The notes: generated from the letters alone by a model not told the origin. Positions 1-9,733 are shown, counted from the first letter of the stretch. The stretch: 64,000 bases of DNA from Paraburkholderia caffeinilytica (GCF_003368325.1 NZ_CP031467.1:2294001-2358000), one strand, 5' to 3'. Numbers and translations are program-made.

Positions 1-17
1 TGAAGCCGCTATTGTTC

Positions 18-1304
18 TCAGTCCCGCGAGGCGGCGCGGCGCGGGCGGCCCATGCCGGCATAGTCCGGCAGCGCATCGACGCTCTTGCCGATTGCCTTCG
101 CGTAGAGCGGCAGCATATCCGGCAAACGCTTGACGATGTCGTGGCGTCGCGTCGGCGTGTACGGGTGCACGTAGATATAGCCCTGATCGCGAATGCTGCG
201 CGTGGCCGTGGCCAGCTTGTCCCACAGCGTGACGGCCGCGCGCGGATCGAAGCCGGCGCGAGAGGCGATATCGCTGCCGATCACGTCGGCCTCGGTTTCG
301 TCGGTGCTCTCGTACTTCATCTCCAGCAAACGCGAACCGATGCCGAGCGGCGCCGCGCCCAGATCGGCGAGTCCGAATAGCTGCGGGATCGTGCCGGACG
401 AGTCGAGCTGGCTCGACTGCAGTTCGCCGAGCCGCTCGCGCGCATGTTCGCGCAGTGCGTGTGCGATCTCGTGACCGATCAGCATGCCGAGTTCGTTGTC
501 GTTCAAACGCGTGCGGTCGAGCAGGCCGCCATACACCACGATCTTGCCGCCCGGCAGGCAGTACATGCGGATGTCGGACGAGCGCACCACGGCGACATCC
601 CACTTCCAGCCCCTGGCCCGCTCGTTCCATTTCAGCGAGTAGGGGATCAGCTTGTCGACGATCGACCGCACCCGCGTGACGTGGGCGTCGGTGTCGCCGT
701 ACAGGCGGTTTGCGTGTTCTGCCCCGTACGTGATCTGGCTGAACTCTTCGGCAGCTTGCGCCTCGAGCATCGGCGATGGGATCAGGTTGCGGAATACGAG
801 GTAGCCGCCATAGCGCAACTGTGTGCTCGGCGCGCTGTAAGACGGGGGAGTAGGGGCGTTGGCGGTTGCGGCGGGCGTCGGCGTCGCTGCCGGCGCTTTT
901 GCGGTCGCTGCCGGCGTCGAGGTGGCTGCGGGCGTTTTGGCCGTTACCGGTGCAGGTGGCGGCTGCATCGAAGAGGGTGGTGCCGCGGCCGCAGGTGCGC
1001 TGCCGGCATTCGTGGCGCTGGTCGCGCCGGACGCCGCCGGTGTCGCGTTTTCAGCGCTCGCCGTATTCGGCGCCGATTTTGCCGACGGGGCAGGGGCCGG
1101 CGCCGACGTGGTGGCTGTGGCCGGCGCGGCGGCACTGGAGCCGACTGCCGGCATGGCGGTCGCGTAGGCGCTCAGCGGCACTGCCAATGTCAGGCTCGCG
1201 CAACCGAGCGCCAACGCTGCACGCAGCACCGCGCGTCCGGCCTTGAGCAAACACATCCCGCCGGCATCCGAAACCGGGCGCGCCACACGCTTTGACCGAA
1301 GCAT
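18..1304 (-). CDS. M48-family zinc metallopeptidase, exported
   Basis: Likely periplasmic M48 peptidase of about 428 residues. The N-terminus has a basic then hydrophobic signal-like segment (around residues 20-50). A long Ala/Pro/Thr-rich low-complexity linker of about 100 residues follows. The catalytic domain carries the HEXXH zinc motif (GHEIAHALREH), and a downstream ETEAD segment should supply the third zinc ligand. These motifs are diagnostic of M48/HtpX-BepA-like peptidases, which process or quality-control envelope proteins. The start codon lies 2 bases after the ampG stop, so it is probably translationally coupled; an in-frame Met at 1256 directly before the signal segment is an alternative start. 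It is the last gene of the metX-metW-ampG run. The substrate is unknown. Confidence 0.85.
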   Translation of the reverse strand: MLRSKRVARPVSDAGGMCLLKAGRAVLRAALALGCASLTLAVPLSAYATAMPAVGSSAAAPATATTSAPAPAPSAKSAPNTASAENATPAASGATSATNAGSAPAAAAPPSSMQPPPAPVTAKTPAATSTPAATAKAPAATPTPAATANAPTPPSYSAPSTQLRYGGYLVFRNLIPSPMLEAQAAEEFSQITYGAEHANRLYGDTDAHVTRVRSIVDKLIPYSLKWNERARGWKWDVAVVRSSDIRMYCLPGGKIVVYGGLLDRTRLNDNELGMLIGHEIAHALREHARERLGELQSSQLDSSGTIPQLFGLADLGAAPLGIGSRLLEMKYESTDETEADVIGSDIASRAGFDPRAAVTLWDKLATATRSIRDQGYIYVHPYTPTRRHDIVKRLPDMLPLYAKAIGKSVDALPDYAGMGRPRRAASRD

Positions 1305-1306
1305 CG

Positions 1307-2701
1307 TCACGACCGGATTCTCCACGGCGCGATGCGCAGCAGAAGCAGCATGCCGGGCAGCCCCAGCGCGGTACACACGATGAAATAGTCGAACCAGCCG
1401 ATCCGCGCGACCACATAGCCGCTCGCCGCCGATGCCAACGTGCGCGGCACCGAAGCCAGGCTCGTGAAGAGCGCGAACTGCGTGGCGGTGTAACGCGGGT
1501 CCGTGGTGCTGGCAATGTACGCGGTGAAGGCCGCCATCGTCAGCCCGGTCGCGAAGGTTTCCAGGCCGTAGACCAACGCCAGTGCGACGGAGCGCGGGTC
1601 GAGCTGCACGGTCCAGTCGACGCCGACCAGCGCGAGCAGCTTCGAGGTGCCCTGGCTCAGCCAGACAGCGATGTCGTAAATCACGGTCAAACCAGGCGAT
1701 GCCGGGCCGAGATGCGCAAGCCATGCAAAGCCGAGCGTCGACACCATCTGCAGGACGCCGAAGATCCAGAGTCCGCGGCCGATACCGACTCTCATCAGCC
1801 AGATCCCACCGACGATCCCGCCCGCCAGACTCGCGCCGAACGCGGTAGTCTTGGCGATCACGCCAATCTGCGTGCGCGAAAAGCCGATGTCGAGAAAGAA
1901 CGACGTGGACAGCGTGGTCGCCATCGTATCGCCGAGCTTGTAAAGGAAGATGAAACCGAGCACGAACAGCGCGCCGCGCCAGCCGTCGCGCTGGATGAAT
2001 TCGCTGAACGGTTGCACGATCGCTTCGCGCAGATTCTTCGGCGGCGTGCCGTGCACCTGGGGCTCGCGCACCACCAGCGTCATGACCATGCCGGGCAACA
2101 TGAACGCGGCGGTGACGATGAACACAGTGGCCCAGGGCAGATGGTCGGACAGAATCAGCGCCAGCGAACCGGGCACCAGCGCGGCGATCTTGTAGGCGTT
2201 CACGTGCACCGCATTGCCGAGACCCTGCTGCGTGTCGCTCAGCAACTCACGCCGGTAGGCGTCGATCACGATGTCCTGGCTCGCACCGAAAAACGCGACC
2301 AGCGCCGTCAAAGCCGCCACGGTCCAGATCGAATCCTTCGGCGACACGAAGCCGAGCGTGCCAATCGCGCCCGCCACCAGAATCTGCGTGACCAGCATCC
2401 AGCCCCGCCGTCTGCCCGGACGCCAGCCCGGAAAACGTGGCACGTAGCGGTCCATCAGCGGCGCCCAGACGAATTTCCAGGTGTAGGGGAACTGGATCAG
2501 CGCAAAAAGGCCGATTTCCTTCAGATTGACGCCTTCGGAGCGTAGCCACGCCTGCACCAGATAGACGAGCGTGAACAGCGGCAGTCCCGACGTAAAGCCG
2601 AGAAAGACGCAGATCAGCATGCGCGTATTCAGGAACGCGCGCCAGCCGGGATGTTCTTCGTGAGCGGTAAGTGCAGGCGCCTCGTGCGGCGGGTTCGACA
2701 T
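1307..2701 (-). CDS. ampG: AmpG-like muropeptide MFS permease
   Basis: Inner-membrane protein of 464 residues with about 12 or more hydrophobic segments. It matches the AmpG family in sequence style: an N-terminal FLGFTSGLPLFTLVYLVQAWL block and a conserved FGASQDIVIDAYRRELL stretch after transmembrane segment 4. AmpG imports GlcNAc-anhydroMurNAc peptides for cell-wall recycling and, where an ampC/ampR system exists, feeds beta-lactamase induction. It begins 14 bases after metW and ends just before the M48 peptidase gene, so all are probably one transcript. No ampC or ampR is nearby, so a role in resistance cannot be inferred here. Confidence 0.87.
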   Translation of the reverse strand: MSNPPHEAPALTAHEEHPGWRAFLNTRMLICVFLGFTSGLPLFTLVYLVQAWLRSEGVNLKEIGLFALIQFPYTWKFVWAPLMDRYVPRFPGWRPGRRRGWMLVTQILVAGAIGTLGFVSPKDSIWTVAALTALVAFFGASQDIVIDAYRRELLSDTQQGLGNAVHVNAYKIAALVPGSLALILSDHLPWATVFIVTAAFMLPGMVMTLVVREPQVHGTPPKNLREAIVQPFSEFIQRDGWRGALFVLGFIFLYKLGDTMATTLSTSFFLDIGFSRTQIGVIAKTTAFGASLAGGIVGGIWLMRVGIGRGLWIFGVLQMVSTLGFAWLAHLGPASPGLTVIYDIAVWLSQGTSKLLALVGVDWTVQLDPRSVALALVYGLETFATGLTMAAFTAYIASTTDPRYTATQFALFTSLASVPRTLASAASGYVVARIGWFDYFIVCTALGLPGMLLLLRIAPWRIRS

Positions 2702-2715
2702 GTGGATAAGTGGCG

Positions 2716-3324
2716 TTAGCTTTTCTTGACGCGATAGACCGCAAGACTACCACGCCAGTTCACGCCCCATCGCACCACCTGGCCTTCGTGAAGCACCACG
2801 CGATCGAGAATCTCGATGCCGACTTCCGGCGCCAGCGCCTCGAAATCCTTGATCGTCAGTACCCGCACGTTCGGCGTGTTGTGCCACTGGAAAGGCAACG
2901 ACTTCGACACCGGCATGCGGCCTTGCAGCACGGACAGCCGATGTGCCCAGTAGCCGAAATTCGGGAACGAGACGATGCATTCCTTGCCCACCCGCACCGT
3001 CTCGCGCAGGATCGCGGCGGTCTGATGGATGGTTTGCAGCGTCTGCGACAAAACCGCGAAATCGAAGCTGCCGTCTTCGAACAGGCGCAGGCCGTCTTCC
3101 AGATTCTGCTGGATCACGTTGACGCCGTTTTGCGTCGACGCCAGCACGCCGGCGTCGTTGATTTCGATGCCGTAGCCCTGCACGTCCAGTTCTTCGGTCA
3201 GGAGCGACAGCAGCGAGCCGTCGCCGCAACCCAGATCGAGCACGCTGGCGCGCGGTTCGACCCAGCGGGCGATCGCGCGGAAGTCCGGGCGCAGCGCCAG
3301 GTAATCGAGTGCTCGCTGGTTCAT
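2716..3324 (-). CDS. metW: Methionine biosynthesis protein MetW
   Basis: 202-residue class I SAM-dependent methyltransferase fold. Motif I is [12 protein letters not shown] near residue 30, followed by GIEINDAGV. MetW is known to pair with MetX in proteobacteria and is thought to be needed for full homoserine acyltransferase activity. Its start overlaps the metX stop by 4 bases (ATGA-type overlap), which indicates translational coupling and supports a functional MetX-MetW pair. The length is normal for the family. Confidence 0.93.
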   Translation of the reverse strand: MNQRALDYLALRPDFRAIARWVEPRASVLDLGCGDGSLLSLLTEELDVQGYGIEINDAGVLASTQNGVNVIQQNLEDGLRLFEDGSFDFAVLSQTLQTIHQTAAILRETVRVGKECIVSFPNFGYWAHRLSVLQGRMPVSKSLPFQWHNTPNVRVLTIKDFEALAPEVGIEILDRVVLHEGQVVRWGVNWRGSLAVYRVKKS

Positions 3325-4466
3325 GCGTTCACCTCGTTCGCAATACGTTCGTAATAGGCGCGCATCAGGTTGTGATAGCGCGCGTCGTCGAGCAGGAAGG
3401 CGTCGTGGCCGTGCGGCGCGTCGATTTCCGCGTAGGTCACCGTGCGCTTATGGTCGAGCAGCGCCTTCACCAGTTCGCGCGAACGGGCCGGCGCGAAACG
3501 CCAGTCGGTCGAGAAACTGGCGATCAGGTATTTCGCGGTGGTGTGCGCGACGGCGGCGGTCAGATCGCCGTCGAAGGCCTTGGCCGGATCGAAATAGTCG
3601 AGCGCGCGGGTGATCAGCAGGTACGTGTTCGCGTCGAAGTAGTCCGCGAATTTGTCGCCCTGGTAGCGCAGGTACGATTCCACTTCGAATTCGACGTCGA
3701 AGTTGAAGTTGTACGCGTCCACCGCGCCTTCCGCGCGGCGCAACGAACGGCCGAATTTCTCCGCCATGTCGTCGTCCGACAGGTACGTGATGTGGCCGAT
3801 CATGCGCGCGACGCGCAAGCCGCGTTTGGGCTTCACGTTGTGCGCGTAGTAGTTGCCGCCGTGGAAGTCGGGGTCCGACAGGATCGCCGAGCGCGCCACC
3901 TCGTTGAATGCGATGTTCTGCGCGGACAGCTTCGGCGTGGACGCGACCACGATGCAATGGCCCACGCGCTCCGGATACATCATGCTCCACGCGAGCGCCT
4001 GCATGCCGCCGAGGCTGCCGCCCATCACCGCGGCGAAACGCGCGATGCCGAACTCATCGGCGACGCGTGCCTGCGCGTTCACCCAGTCTTCAACCGTGAC
4101 GACAGGAAAGGTCGCGCCGTACGGATGGCCCGTCGCCGGATCGATGCTCATCGGCCCGGTCGAGCCGAAGCACGAACCCAGGTTGTTGACGCCGATCACG
4201 AAGAACCTGTTGGTGTCGAGCGGCTTGCCCGGGCCGACCATGTTGTCCCACCAGCCGATGTCCTTCGGGTCGTCGGCGTATACACCTGCCACGTGGTGCG
4301 ACGCGTTGAGCGCGTGGCACACCAGCACGGCATTGCTGCGCGCGGCGTTGAGCGTGCCGTAGGTCTCGACCATCAGGTCGTAACCGGCCAGCGAGCTGCC
4401 GTTCTGCAGCAGCAGCGGCTCGGTGAAATGCATTTTCTTGGGAGCGACGATACCGATCGATTCCAT
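3321..4466 (-). CDS. metX: Homoserine O-acyltransferase MetX
   Basis: 381-residue alpha/beta-hydrolase enzyme that acylates L-homoserine in the first committed step of methionine synthesis (acetyl- or succinyl-CoA donor not decidable by eye). The nucleophile elbow is visible as [12 protein letters not shown], a substrate-binding block as [11 protein letters not shown], and the catalytic His in [10 protein letters not shown] near the C-terminus. It is followed by metW with a 4-base overlap. A leader of about 230 nt precedes it and contains a SAM-II-like RNA fold at 4541-4634, so repression by SAM is the likely control. Confidence 0.95.
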   Translation of the reverse strand: MESIGIVAPKKMHFTEPLLLQNGSSLAGYDLMVETYGTLNAARSNAVLVCHALNASHHVAGVYADDPKDIGWWDNMVGPGKPLDTNRFFVIGVNNLGSCFGSTGPMSIDPATGHPYGATFPVVTVEDWVNAQARVADEFGIARFAAVMGGSLGGMQALAWSMMYPERVGHCIVVASTPKLSAQNIAFNEVARSAILSDPDFHGGNYYAHNVKPKRGLRVARMIGHITYLSDDDMAEKFGRSLRRAEGAVDAYNFNFDVEFEVESYLRYQGDKFADYFDANTYLLITRALDYFDPAKAFDGDLTAAVAHTTAKYLIASFSTDWRFAPARSRELVKALLDHKRTVTYAEIDAPHGHDAFLLDDARYHNLMRAYYERIANEVNA

Positions 4467-4540
4467 TCATTCCGCCATTTAACAAATACAGGGCGGCTAG
4501 ATTGGCGTCGGCGAAGCACGGAGGAGAAGCGGTGTGCGCG

Positions 4541-4634
4541 GCTGACGACCTCTTTAGCCGCATTTATAGTGAACCACGGGACCGTATGTTCCCGGTAGTT
4601 CGCGCGCCCGCAATCGAGTCAGCAAATCGGCGCG
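4541..4634 (-). promoter_or_regulatory. SAM-II-like riboswitch in the metXW leader
   Basis: Reading the minus strand, a 6-bp P1 stem (CGCGCC 4634-4629 with GGCGCG 4608-4603) encloses a loop that starts GAUUU and ends AUUGCG. A separate hairpin follows (GAACUAC with GUGGUUC, 4601-4571), then UAUAAAUGCGGCUAAAGAGG. The GAC of the P1 loop can pair with the GUC just after GCUAAAGAG, and UUGC can pair with GCGG by G-U/G-C pairs, closing the H-type pseudoknot of SAM-II. A longer GCUGAC/GUCAGC pairing (4618-4623 with 4541-4546) is also possible. The GAUUU, AUAAAUG and GCUAAA blocks match the SAM-II consensus as I remember it. The extra hairpin is not in the minimal form. It ends about 75 nt before the metX start. 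Confidence 0.72.
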
Positions 4635-4709
4635 TAGTAGGTGTTCAAGGTGTTCAGGGTGCTCTGGACAACGGCCTCAGGCGTAGTGAGTTGCCGAAGT
4701 CAGGGGCAA

Positions 4710-4715
4710 AGTATA
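4710..4715 (-). promoter_or_regulatory. Candidate -10 element for metXW
   Basis: TATACT on the minus strand fits a sigma-70 -10 box. I see no convincing -35 at the usual distance. Initiation about 7 bases downstream would give a leader of roughly 235 nt that includes the SAM-II-like element. Confidence 0.4.
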
Positions 4716-4730
4716 GCGGAAAATTTCATG

Positions 4731-4753
4731 CGGCAGCGTCGCGGGCGCTGCCG
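4731..4753 (-). terminator. Stem-loop downstream of slmA
   Basis: Perfect 8-bp stem CGGCAGCG/CGCTGCCG with a 7-nt loop, starting about 23 bases after the slmA stop. An A/T-rich stretch follows it on the minus strand. It probably separates slmA from metX transcription, although the U-tract is imperfect. Confidence 0.5.
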
Positions 4754-4776
4754 TGCCACTGCACCTGCCGCGCGGA

Positions 4777-5475
4777 CTACTGAGGAATCAGCAGCAGTTG
4801 CGCGTCGGCGTGCTCGGCGGGCGCCCGCGCAAAGCCGCTGCGCACATACCGATGCCAGCGGCCGATGATGTAGCTCAGCAGCAGGCTCGCGCGGATCGCG
4901 GGATCGTAGCCGGCGGGCAGCGGTGCGGCATGCGCATTTGCGCTCGGCCCCGCGCTTTCACCCGCGCTGGCGTTTGCCTCCGTCTGAGCCAGCCGCAAAC
5001 ATTGCTTCAACGACGCCTCGACCCGCTCAAGCATCTGATTGACCCGCTCGGTCAGCCGTTCGTGCTCGCCGACCAGTGCCTCGCAGGTCAGCACGCGCGT
5101 CATGCCGGGATTCTTCGCGGGGAAGTTGAGCAGCATCAGCGCGATCGCGCGGGCTTGCAGCACGCCGTTGCTTTCCTTATCGGCGATCTGGTTGATCAGT
5201 CCGAAGATGGTCTGCTCGATGAACTCGATGAGCCCTTCGAACATTTGCGCCTTGCTGGCGAAATGGCGGTACAGCGCGGCTTCCGAGACGCCTAGCCGGG
5301 CGGCGAGCGCCGCCGTGGTGATCTTTTCGCTCTTCGGCGCCTCCAGCATCGCGGCAAGCGTCTGCAGGATGTGCACGCGGCGCTCCCCCGGTTTCAGGCG
5401 CGCGGCACGTGCGGCGCCCGACGGGGCGGGTTCGTGTTCGGCTACGGCTTGGTCAGGCTTGTCGATCGGCTGCAT
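4777..5475 (-). CDS. slmA: Nucleoid occlusion factor SlmA (TetR-like)
   Basis: About 232 residues from the Met at 5475; in-frame upstream Met codons exist at 5550 and 5643. A TetR-type helix-turn-helix is clear (TTAALAARLGVSEAALYRHFASKAQMFEGLIEFIE, shown here in two parts: TTAALAARLGVSEAALY then RHFASKAQMFEG). The all-helical C-terminal half is typical. SlmA binds DNA sites across the chromosome and blocks FtsZ assembly over the nucleoid. The C-terminal half has an Ala/Ser-rich insertion (QTEANASAGESAGPSANA) not needed for the fold. Its start lies inside the 3' end of the upstream HAD gene. Confidence 0.88.
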   Translation of the reverse strand: MQPIDKPDQAVAEHEPAPSGAARAARLKPGERRVHILQTLAAMLEAPKSEKITTAALAARLGVSEAALYRHFASKAQMFEGLIEFIEQTIFGLINQIADKESNGVLQARAIALMLLNFPAKNPGMTRVLTCEALVGEHERLTERVNQMLERVEASLKQCLRLAQTEANASAGESAGPSANAHAAPLPAGYDPAIRASLLLSYIIGRWHRYVRSGFARAPAEHADAQLLLIPQ

Positions 5476-6245
5476 GGCTGTCGCCCCGTCTGCTGTCTCT
5501 TCAAACGAACCGAGCGGCTGCCCAGTCGTAGCGATTTTAACGAACGAATGCATCGATCGACATAGTGCGGCCGGCCGGTGCCCGGCAGACGCGTCGGCAC
5601 GCCGTCCGCGTGTGCTTTGCGCGGCAGATGGCCGGTAATCCACACGGTGCGGATGCCGAGCCGCCGATAGTTTTTCAGATGCGAGCGCGTGTCTTCCACG
5701 AGGATTACGTCCTTGAGCGAGACGTGCGCGTCGCGCATCGCCCGGCGCAGCATCGAATGGTCGGGTTTGGCGCGCCAGTGACGGCGATCGCGCATATGTT
5801 CGATCGCAATCACCTGTTCGAACAGACGCTCGATGCGCAGCTTGGCGAGCACCGCGCGCGCGTAGGCCTCGGGGGCATTGGTCAGGACGATCTTGCGACC
5901 GGGCAGCGCCGCGACGAGCCGGGCGACACCGCGTTCGTGGCGGATCATCGAACCGAGATCGGGGAACGTGTGGACGACTTTCAGGAAGTCGTTCGGGTCG
6001 AGCGGATGGTGGCGCGCGAGGCCGAGCAGCGTCGCGCCGTAGCGTTGCGTGTAGCCGGTGCGCAGACGGTTGGCTTCGTCGATGTCGACTTGCAATGCGT
6101 CGATGATGTACTGCGTCATTCCCTCATTGATCGCCGGAAAGATCGCGTGCGAGGCGTGATGCAGCGTGTTGTCGAGATCGAACAGCCAGACCGGACTGCC
6201 GCCTGCGATATGCGGACGACGGCGTCGGGAAGTGGGGGTGCGCAT
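5442..6245 (-). CDS. HAD-superfamily pyrimidine 5'-nucleotidase
   Basis: 267-residue haloacid-dehalogenase-fold phosphatase of the SDT1/YjjG pyrimidine nucleotidase type. Motif I is WLFDLDNTLH near residue 20 with the nucleophile Asp and the general-base Asp. Motif II is LTNAPEAY, and the motif IV region VILVEDTRSHLKN supplies the acidic metal ligands. It should dephosphorylate nucleoside monophosphates in the cytosol. Its last 34 bases overlap the start chosen for slmA. The C-terminal 30 residues are very basic and low in complexity, so the functional domain probably ends near residue 230. Confidence 0.85.
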   Translation of the reverse strand: MRTPTSRRRRPHIAGGSPVWLFDLDNTLHHASHAIFPAINEGMTQYIIDALQVDIDEANRLRTGYTQRYGATLLGLARHHPLDPNDFLKVVHTFPDLGSMIRHERGVARLVAALPGRKIVLTNAPEAYARAVLAKLRIERLFEQVIAIEHMRDRRHWRAKPDHSMLRRAMRDAHVSLKDVILVEDTRSHLKNYRRLGIRTVWITGHLPRKAHADGVPTRLPGTGRPHYVDRCIRSLKSLRLGSRSVRLKRQQTGRQPCSRSTSLTKP

Positions 6246-6378
6246 GATGGAGGACGCCGTTCAGGCGCGGGCAGTCGCTTCACGCAGCAAACGCGGACGA
6301 CGCTTCGCGATGCGGAAGGCGATAAAAGAGGGGAGAGCGTTTTTGCGCCGGCGAGCGGCGCGTTGTGTATCGTTTGGC

Positions 6379-6414
6379 GCAGCGGCAGCGGCAGCGGCAG
6401 CGGCAGCGGCAGCG
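6379..6414. repeat. Hexanucleotide GCAGCG tandem repeat (about 6 copies)
   Basis: Perfect or near-perfect tandem hexamer between the HAD gene and argB. It is intergenic and next to the large argB hairpin. Length variation by slippage is likely. Confidence 0.85.
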
Positions 6415-6423
6415 TAACTGCAC

Positions 6424-6462
6424 GGCACACGTGGCACGCCTCGCTGGCGTACCACGTGTGCC
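6424..6462 (-). terminator. Long stem-loop downstream of argB
   Basis: A 17-bp stem with one mismatch (GGCACACGTGGCACGCC at 6424-6440 against 6446-6462) and a 5-nt loop, 16 bases after the argB stop. There is no clear U-run, so it may act as a mRNA 3'-end stabiliser or a weak terminator. Confidence 0.5.
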
Positions 6463-6478
6463 GGGTTTGAGGCAGGAA

Positions 6479-7576
<1,098 letters not shown>

Positions 7577-7643
7577 TCACGGCGGCGCGCCAGTCGTGGC
7601 ATCATTTCCTGATACAGGTTGAAGCGAGACCATCCGGCCCCTC

Positions 7644-7868
7644 ATGAAACCGTCAGCTTCCCGCTCCGCAAGCAGCGCGCTTTGCCCGCGCTGCGGTCAT
7701 GCGTTCGATTGCGCCATGCACGGGGTGCCGTTCGACTGCTGGTGCCGTGAGATGCCGGCACTGCCGGCCGACCGGCTCGATCCGTCTGGCCGCTGCCTGT
7801 GTCCTGAATGTCTTGCAGCGGAGATTGCGCGAGCCGTGCAATCCGGTGCGGGATCGGGTTCACTTTGA
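7644..7868 (+). CDS. Small cysteine-rich CWC protein
   Basis: 74 residues. Cysteines are arranged as CPRCGHAFDC ... CWCREMP ... CLCPECLAAE, matching the cysteine-rich CWC family, likely to bind a metal such as zinc. Function is unknown for the family. The stop codon sits 2 bases before a long GCGGT tandem repeat, so repeat changes would affect the 3' untranslated region rather than the protein. Confidence 0.75.
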   Translation: MKPSASRSASSALCPRCGHAFDCAMHGVPFDCWCREMPALPADRLDPSGRCLCPECLAAEIARAVQSGAGSGSL

Positions 7869-7870
7869 AG

Positions 7871-7940
7871 GCGGTGCGGTGCGGTGCGGTGCGGTGCGGT
7901 GCGGTGCGGTGCGGTGCGGTGCGGTGCGGTGCGGTGCGGC
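7871..7940. repeat. Pentanucleotide GCGGT tandem array (about 14 units)
   Basis: About 13 perfect GCGGT units plus a final GCGGC. It lies in the 93-bp gap between two converging genes, so both transcripts would carry it near their 3' ends. Five-base units shift frame with each gain or loss, but neither reading frame enters it. Confidence 0.95.
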
Positions 7941-7961
7941 TCTGGCGGCCGCGTTGCCGGC

Positions 7962-9605
7962 CTACGCGGCGCGATGCCGGGCGGCAAGCGCGTCCAGATC
8001 GCGTGCAACAGCCTCCAGCGCGGGATCCCATTGGCCGAACCGCGGCTGCCGGTAGAGCGTCGCGCTCGAATACCACGGGCTGTCGGGCCGGTCGAGCAGC
8101 CAGACCCAGTGTGGATTGACGTCGAGCAGCACCCACGTGCGCTGTCCCAGTGCGCCGCTCAGATGCGCCACGGACGTGCAAACCGTGATGACGAGATCGA
8201 GCGTGCAGACAAACGCAGCTGTGTCGTCGAAGGTGGCGAATTCGGCGGTGTAGTCCGACATCGGCAGGCCCGCCGCCCGGGCGGCGGCGACATCTGCCCC
8301 GGCACCCGGCTGCAGCGAATAGAACGCCACGCCCTCGCCCTGTATCCCGCCGAAATGTTTCGCATAGCGCTCCCAACCCACCCGCCGGAACGGATTGCGC
8401 TGGTGGCCAAGGCTGCCGGTCCACGTCAGTCCGACTTTGAGCCTGGTTTCGCCGGCAAGCCTCTGCTGCCACGAGGCACGGGCTGCAGCGTCCGTACGCA
8501 AATACGGAGTCGCAGCGGGGATCGTCTCTTCGCGCGTGTCGAATATGAAAGGCAAGCTGAGCAACGGAATTTCGTAGTCGAACGGCAGCAGAGATTCGAC
8601 GCCACCGCCAGCCGAGAAGTTGTCGACATGACCACCGAGGCTGCGCGCGAGCAACGCACTCATCTGCGGAAACGAATTCCAGATCAGACGGCCGCCCTGG
8701 CGATGAACGCGCTCGGCCAGCAACGGGATGTAGCGGCTGAACTGCAACACATCGCCCATGCCCTGTTCGCCCCACACCAGCAGGGTTTTGCCGGCCAGCG
8801 GTTCGCCTTGCCAGGCCGGTGCTGGCATGACGGGGCGGTTGCCGCCCAATTCAGACGAGCCATCCCAACGTGCTTCGTGGGCTTGCCAGCCGTGCGCGTA
8901 ATCGCCGCGCATGAGCTGCAGCATGCCGAGGTTGGAGCGCATGGTCGCGTCGCTGGGCGCCAATGCGCAGGCGGTTCTTCCGGCTTGCTCCGCTTCGTCC
9001 CAGCGTTGCGCTTCACGCAACGCCAGCGCATAGTTGTTATGCGCCAGCGGGCTATGTGACGCGCATTGCACGGCTTTTGCGCCGGCTTCGAGCGCACGCG
9101 GCAGATTCAAATTGACGCGGCTTGCATGAGCGAGATTGGTCCATGCATCGCCATGGCCAGGTTCGTCATGCACCGCACTTTCCAGTAATGCGATCTGCTC
9201 GTTGAGGTCGCCGCCAGTGAGGGTGAGGGCGCCCGCAAGATTGTTGCGCAACTGCGGCAGTTTCGGATCGATGGCGAGTGCGCGACGATAGGGCGCGATT
9301 GCCTCGCGATGCCGGTTCCTCATCTGCAGCGTGTAGCCAAAGCGGAAGTGCGCAAGCGCGCGATGGGGATCGAGTTGGGCAATAATGGCGGCGAGTTCGA
9401 TCGCGTCGTCGTGACGATGTTGCCCGAGCAACGTAGTCATGAGCGAATCGATGGACTCGTCGTCGAGTGAATGGCGCTGTGCTGCGGCATCGAGCCACCG
9501 GGCCTCCGCTTCTGCGGTGCCGTTTTGCCGGGCTGCGACGGCATGTCGCAGGAAAGTCAGGAAAGCTGATGAGGCGTGGGTTTCGCTATCAGAGATTGGC
9601 CGCAT
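7962..9605 (-). CDS. TPR protein with glycosyltransferase-like C-terminal domain
   Basis: 547 residues from the Met at 9605. The N-terminal half is built of tetratricopeptide-like helices (for example AHFRFGYTLQMRNRHREAI and AWTNLAHASRVNLNLPRAL). The C-terminal half carries GKTLLVWGEQGMGDVLQFSR and a late segment with DLVITVCTSVAHLSGAL, typical of GT9/heptosyltransferase-like domains fused to TPRs. Such proteins are often linked to protein or surface glycosylation, but the acceptor cannot be told here. It is divergent from regB across about 130 bp. Confidence 0.8.
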   Translation of the reverse strand: MRPISDSETHASSAFLTFLRHAVAARQNGTAEAEARWLDAAAQRHSLDDESIDSLMTTLLGQHRHDDAIELAAIIAQLDPHRALAHFRFGYTLQMRNRHREAIAPYRRALAIDPKLPQLRNNLAGALTLTGGDLNEQIALLESAVHDEPGHGDAWTNLAHASRVNLNLPRALEAGAKAVQCASHSPLAHNNYALALREAQRWDEAEQAGRTACALAPSDATMRSNLGMLQLMRGDYAHGWQAHEARWDGSSELGGNRPVMPAPAWQGEPLAGKTLLVWGEQGMGDVLQFSRYIPLLAERVHRQGGRLIWNSFPQMSALLARSLGGHVDNFSAGGGVESLLPFDYEIPLLSLPFIFDTREETIPAATPYLRTDAAARASWQQRLAGETRLKVGLTWTGSLGHQRNPFRRVGWERYAKHFGGIQGEGVAFYSLQPGAGADVAAARAAGLPMSDYTAEFATFDDTAAFVCTLDLVITVCTSVAHLSGALGQRTWVLLDVNPHWVWLLDRPDSPWYSSATLYRQPRFGQWDPALEAVARDLDALAARHRAA

Positions 9606-9688
9606 GGATGAATTTGGGTGGCGCGAAAACCGATGTTGAACAACCGGGGCGCGCAACGCTGTCGCAAAATTCCATGTTACGGGCGCAA

Positions 9689-9716
9689 GACCGTGAGGTC
9701 AGTCGGACTAGTCCGA
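9689..9716. promoter_or_regulatory. Tandem palindromes upstream of regB
   Basis: A perfect 14-bp palindrome TCGGACTAGTCCGA (9703-9716) sits 17 bases before the regB start. A smaller GACC-gtga-GGTC dyad (9689-9700) lies directly upstream. Their place in the divergent promoter region suggests operator sites, possibly for RegA itself. Confidence 0.4.
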
Positions 9717-9733
9717 ACCGTTAAACTAAAGTC

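Noticed and set aside
7697..8008. Frames with repeated HRTAP-type peptides
   Set aside because: Translation of the GCGGT pentamer array and antisense of the glycosyltransferase gene; not genes.
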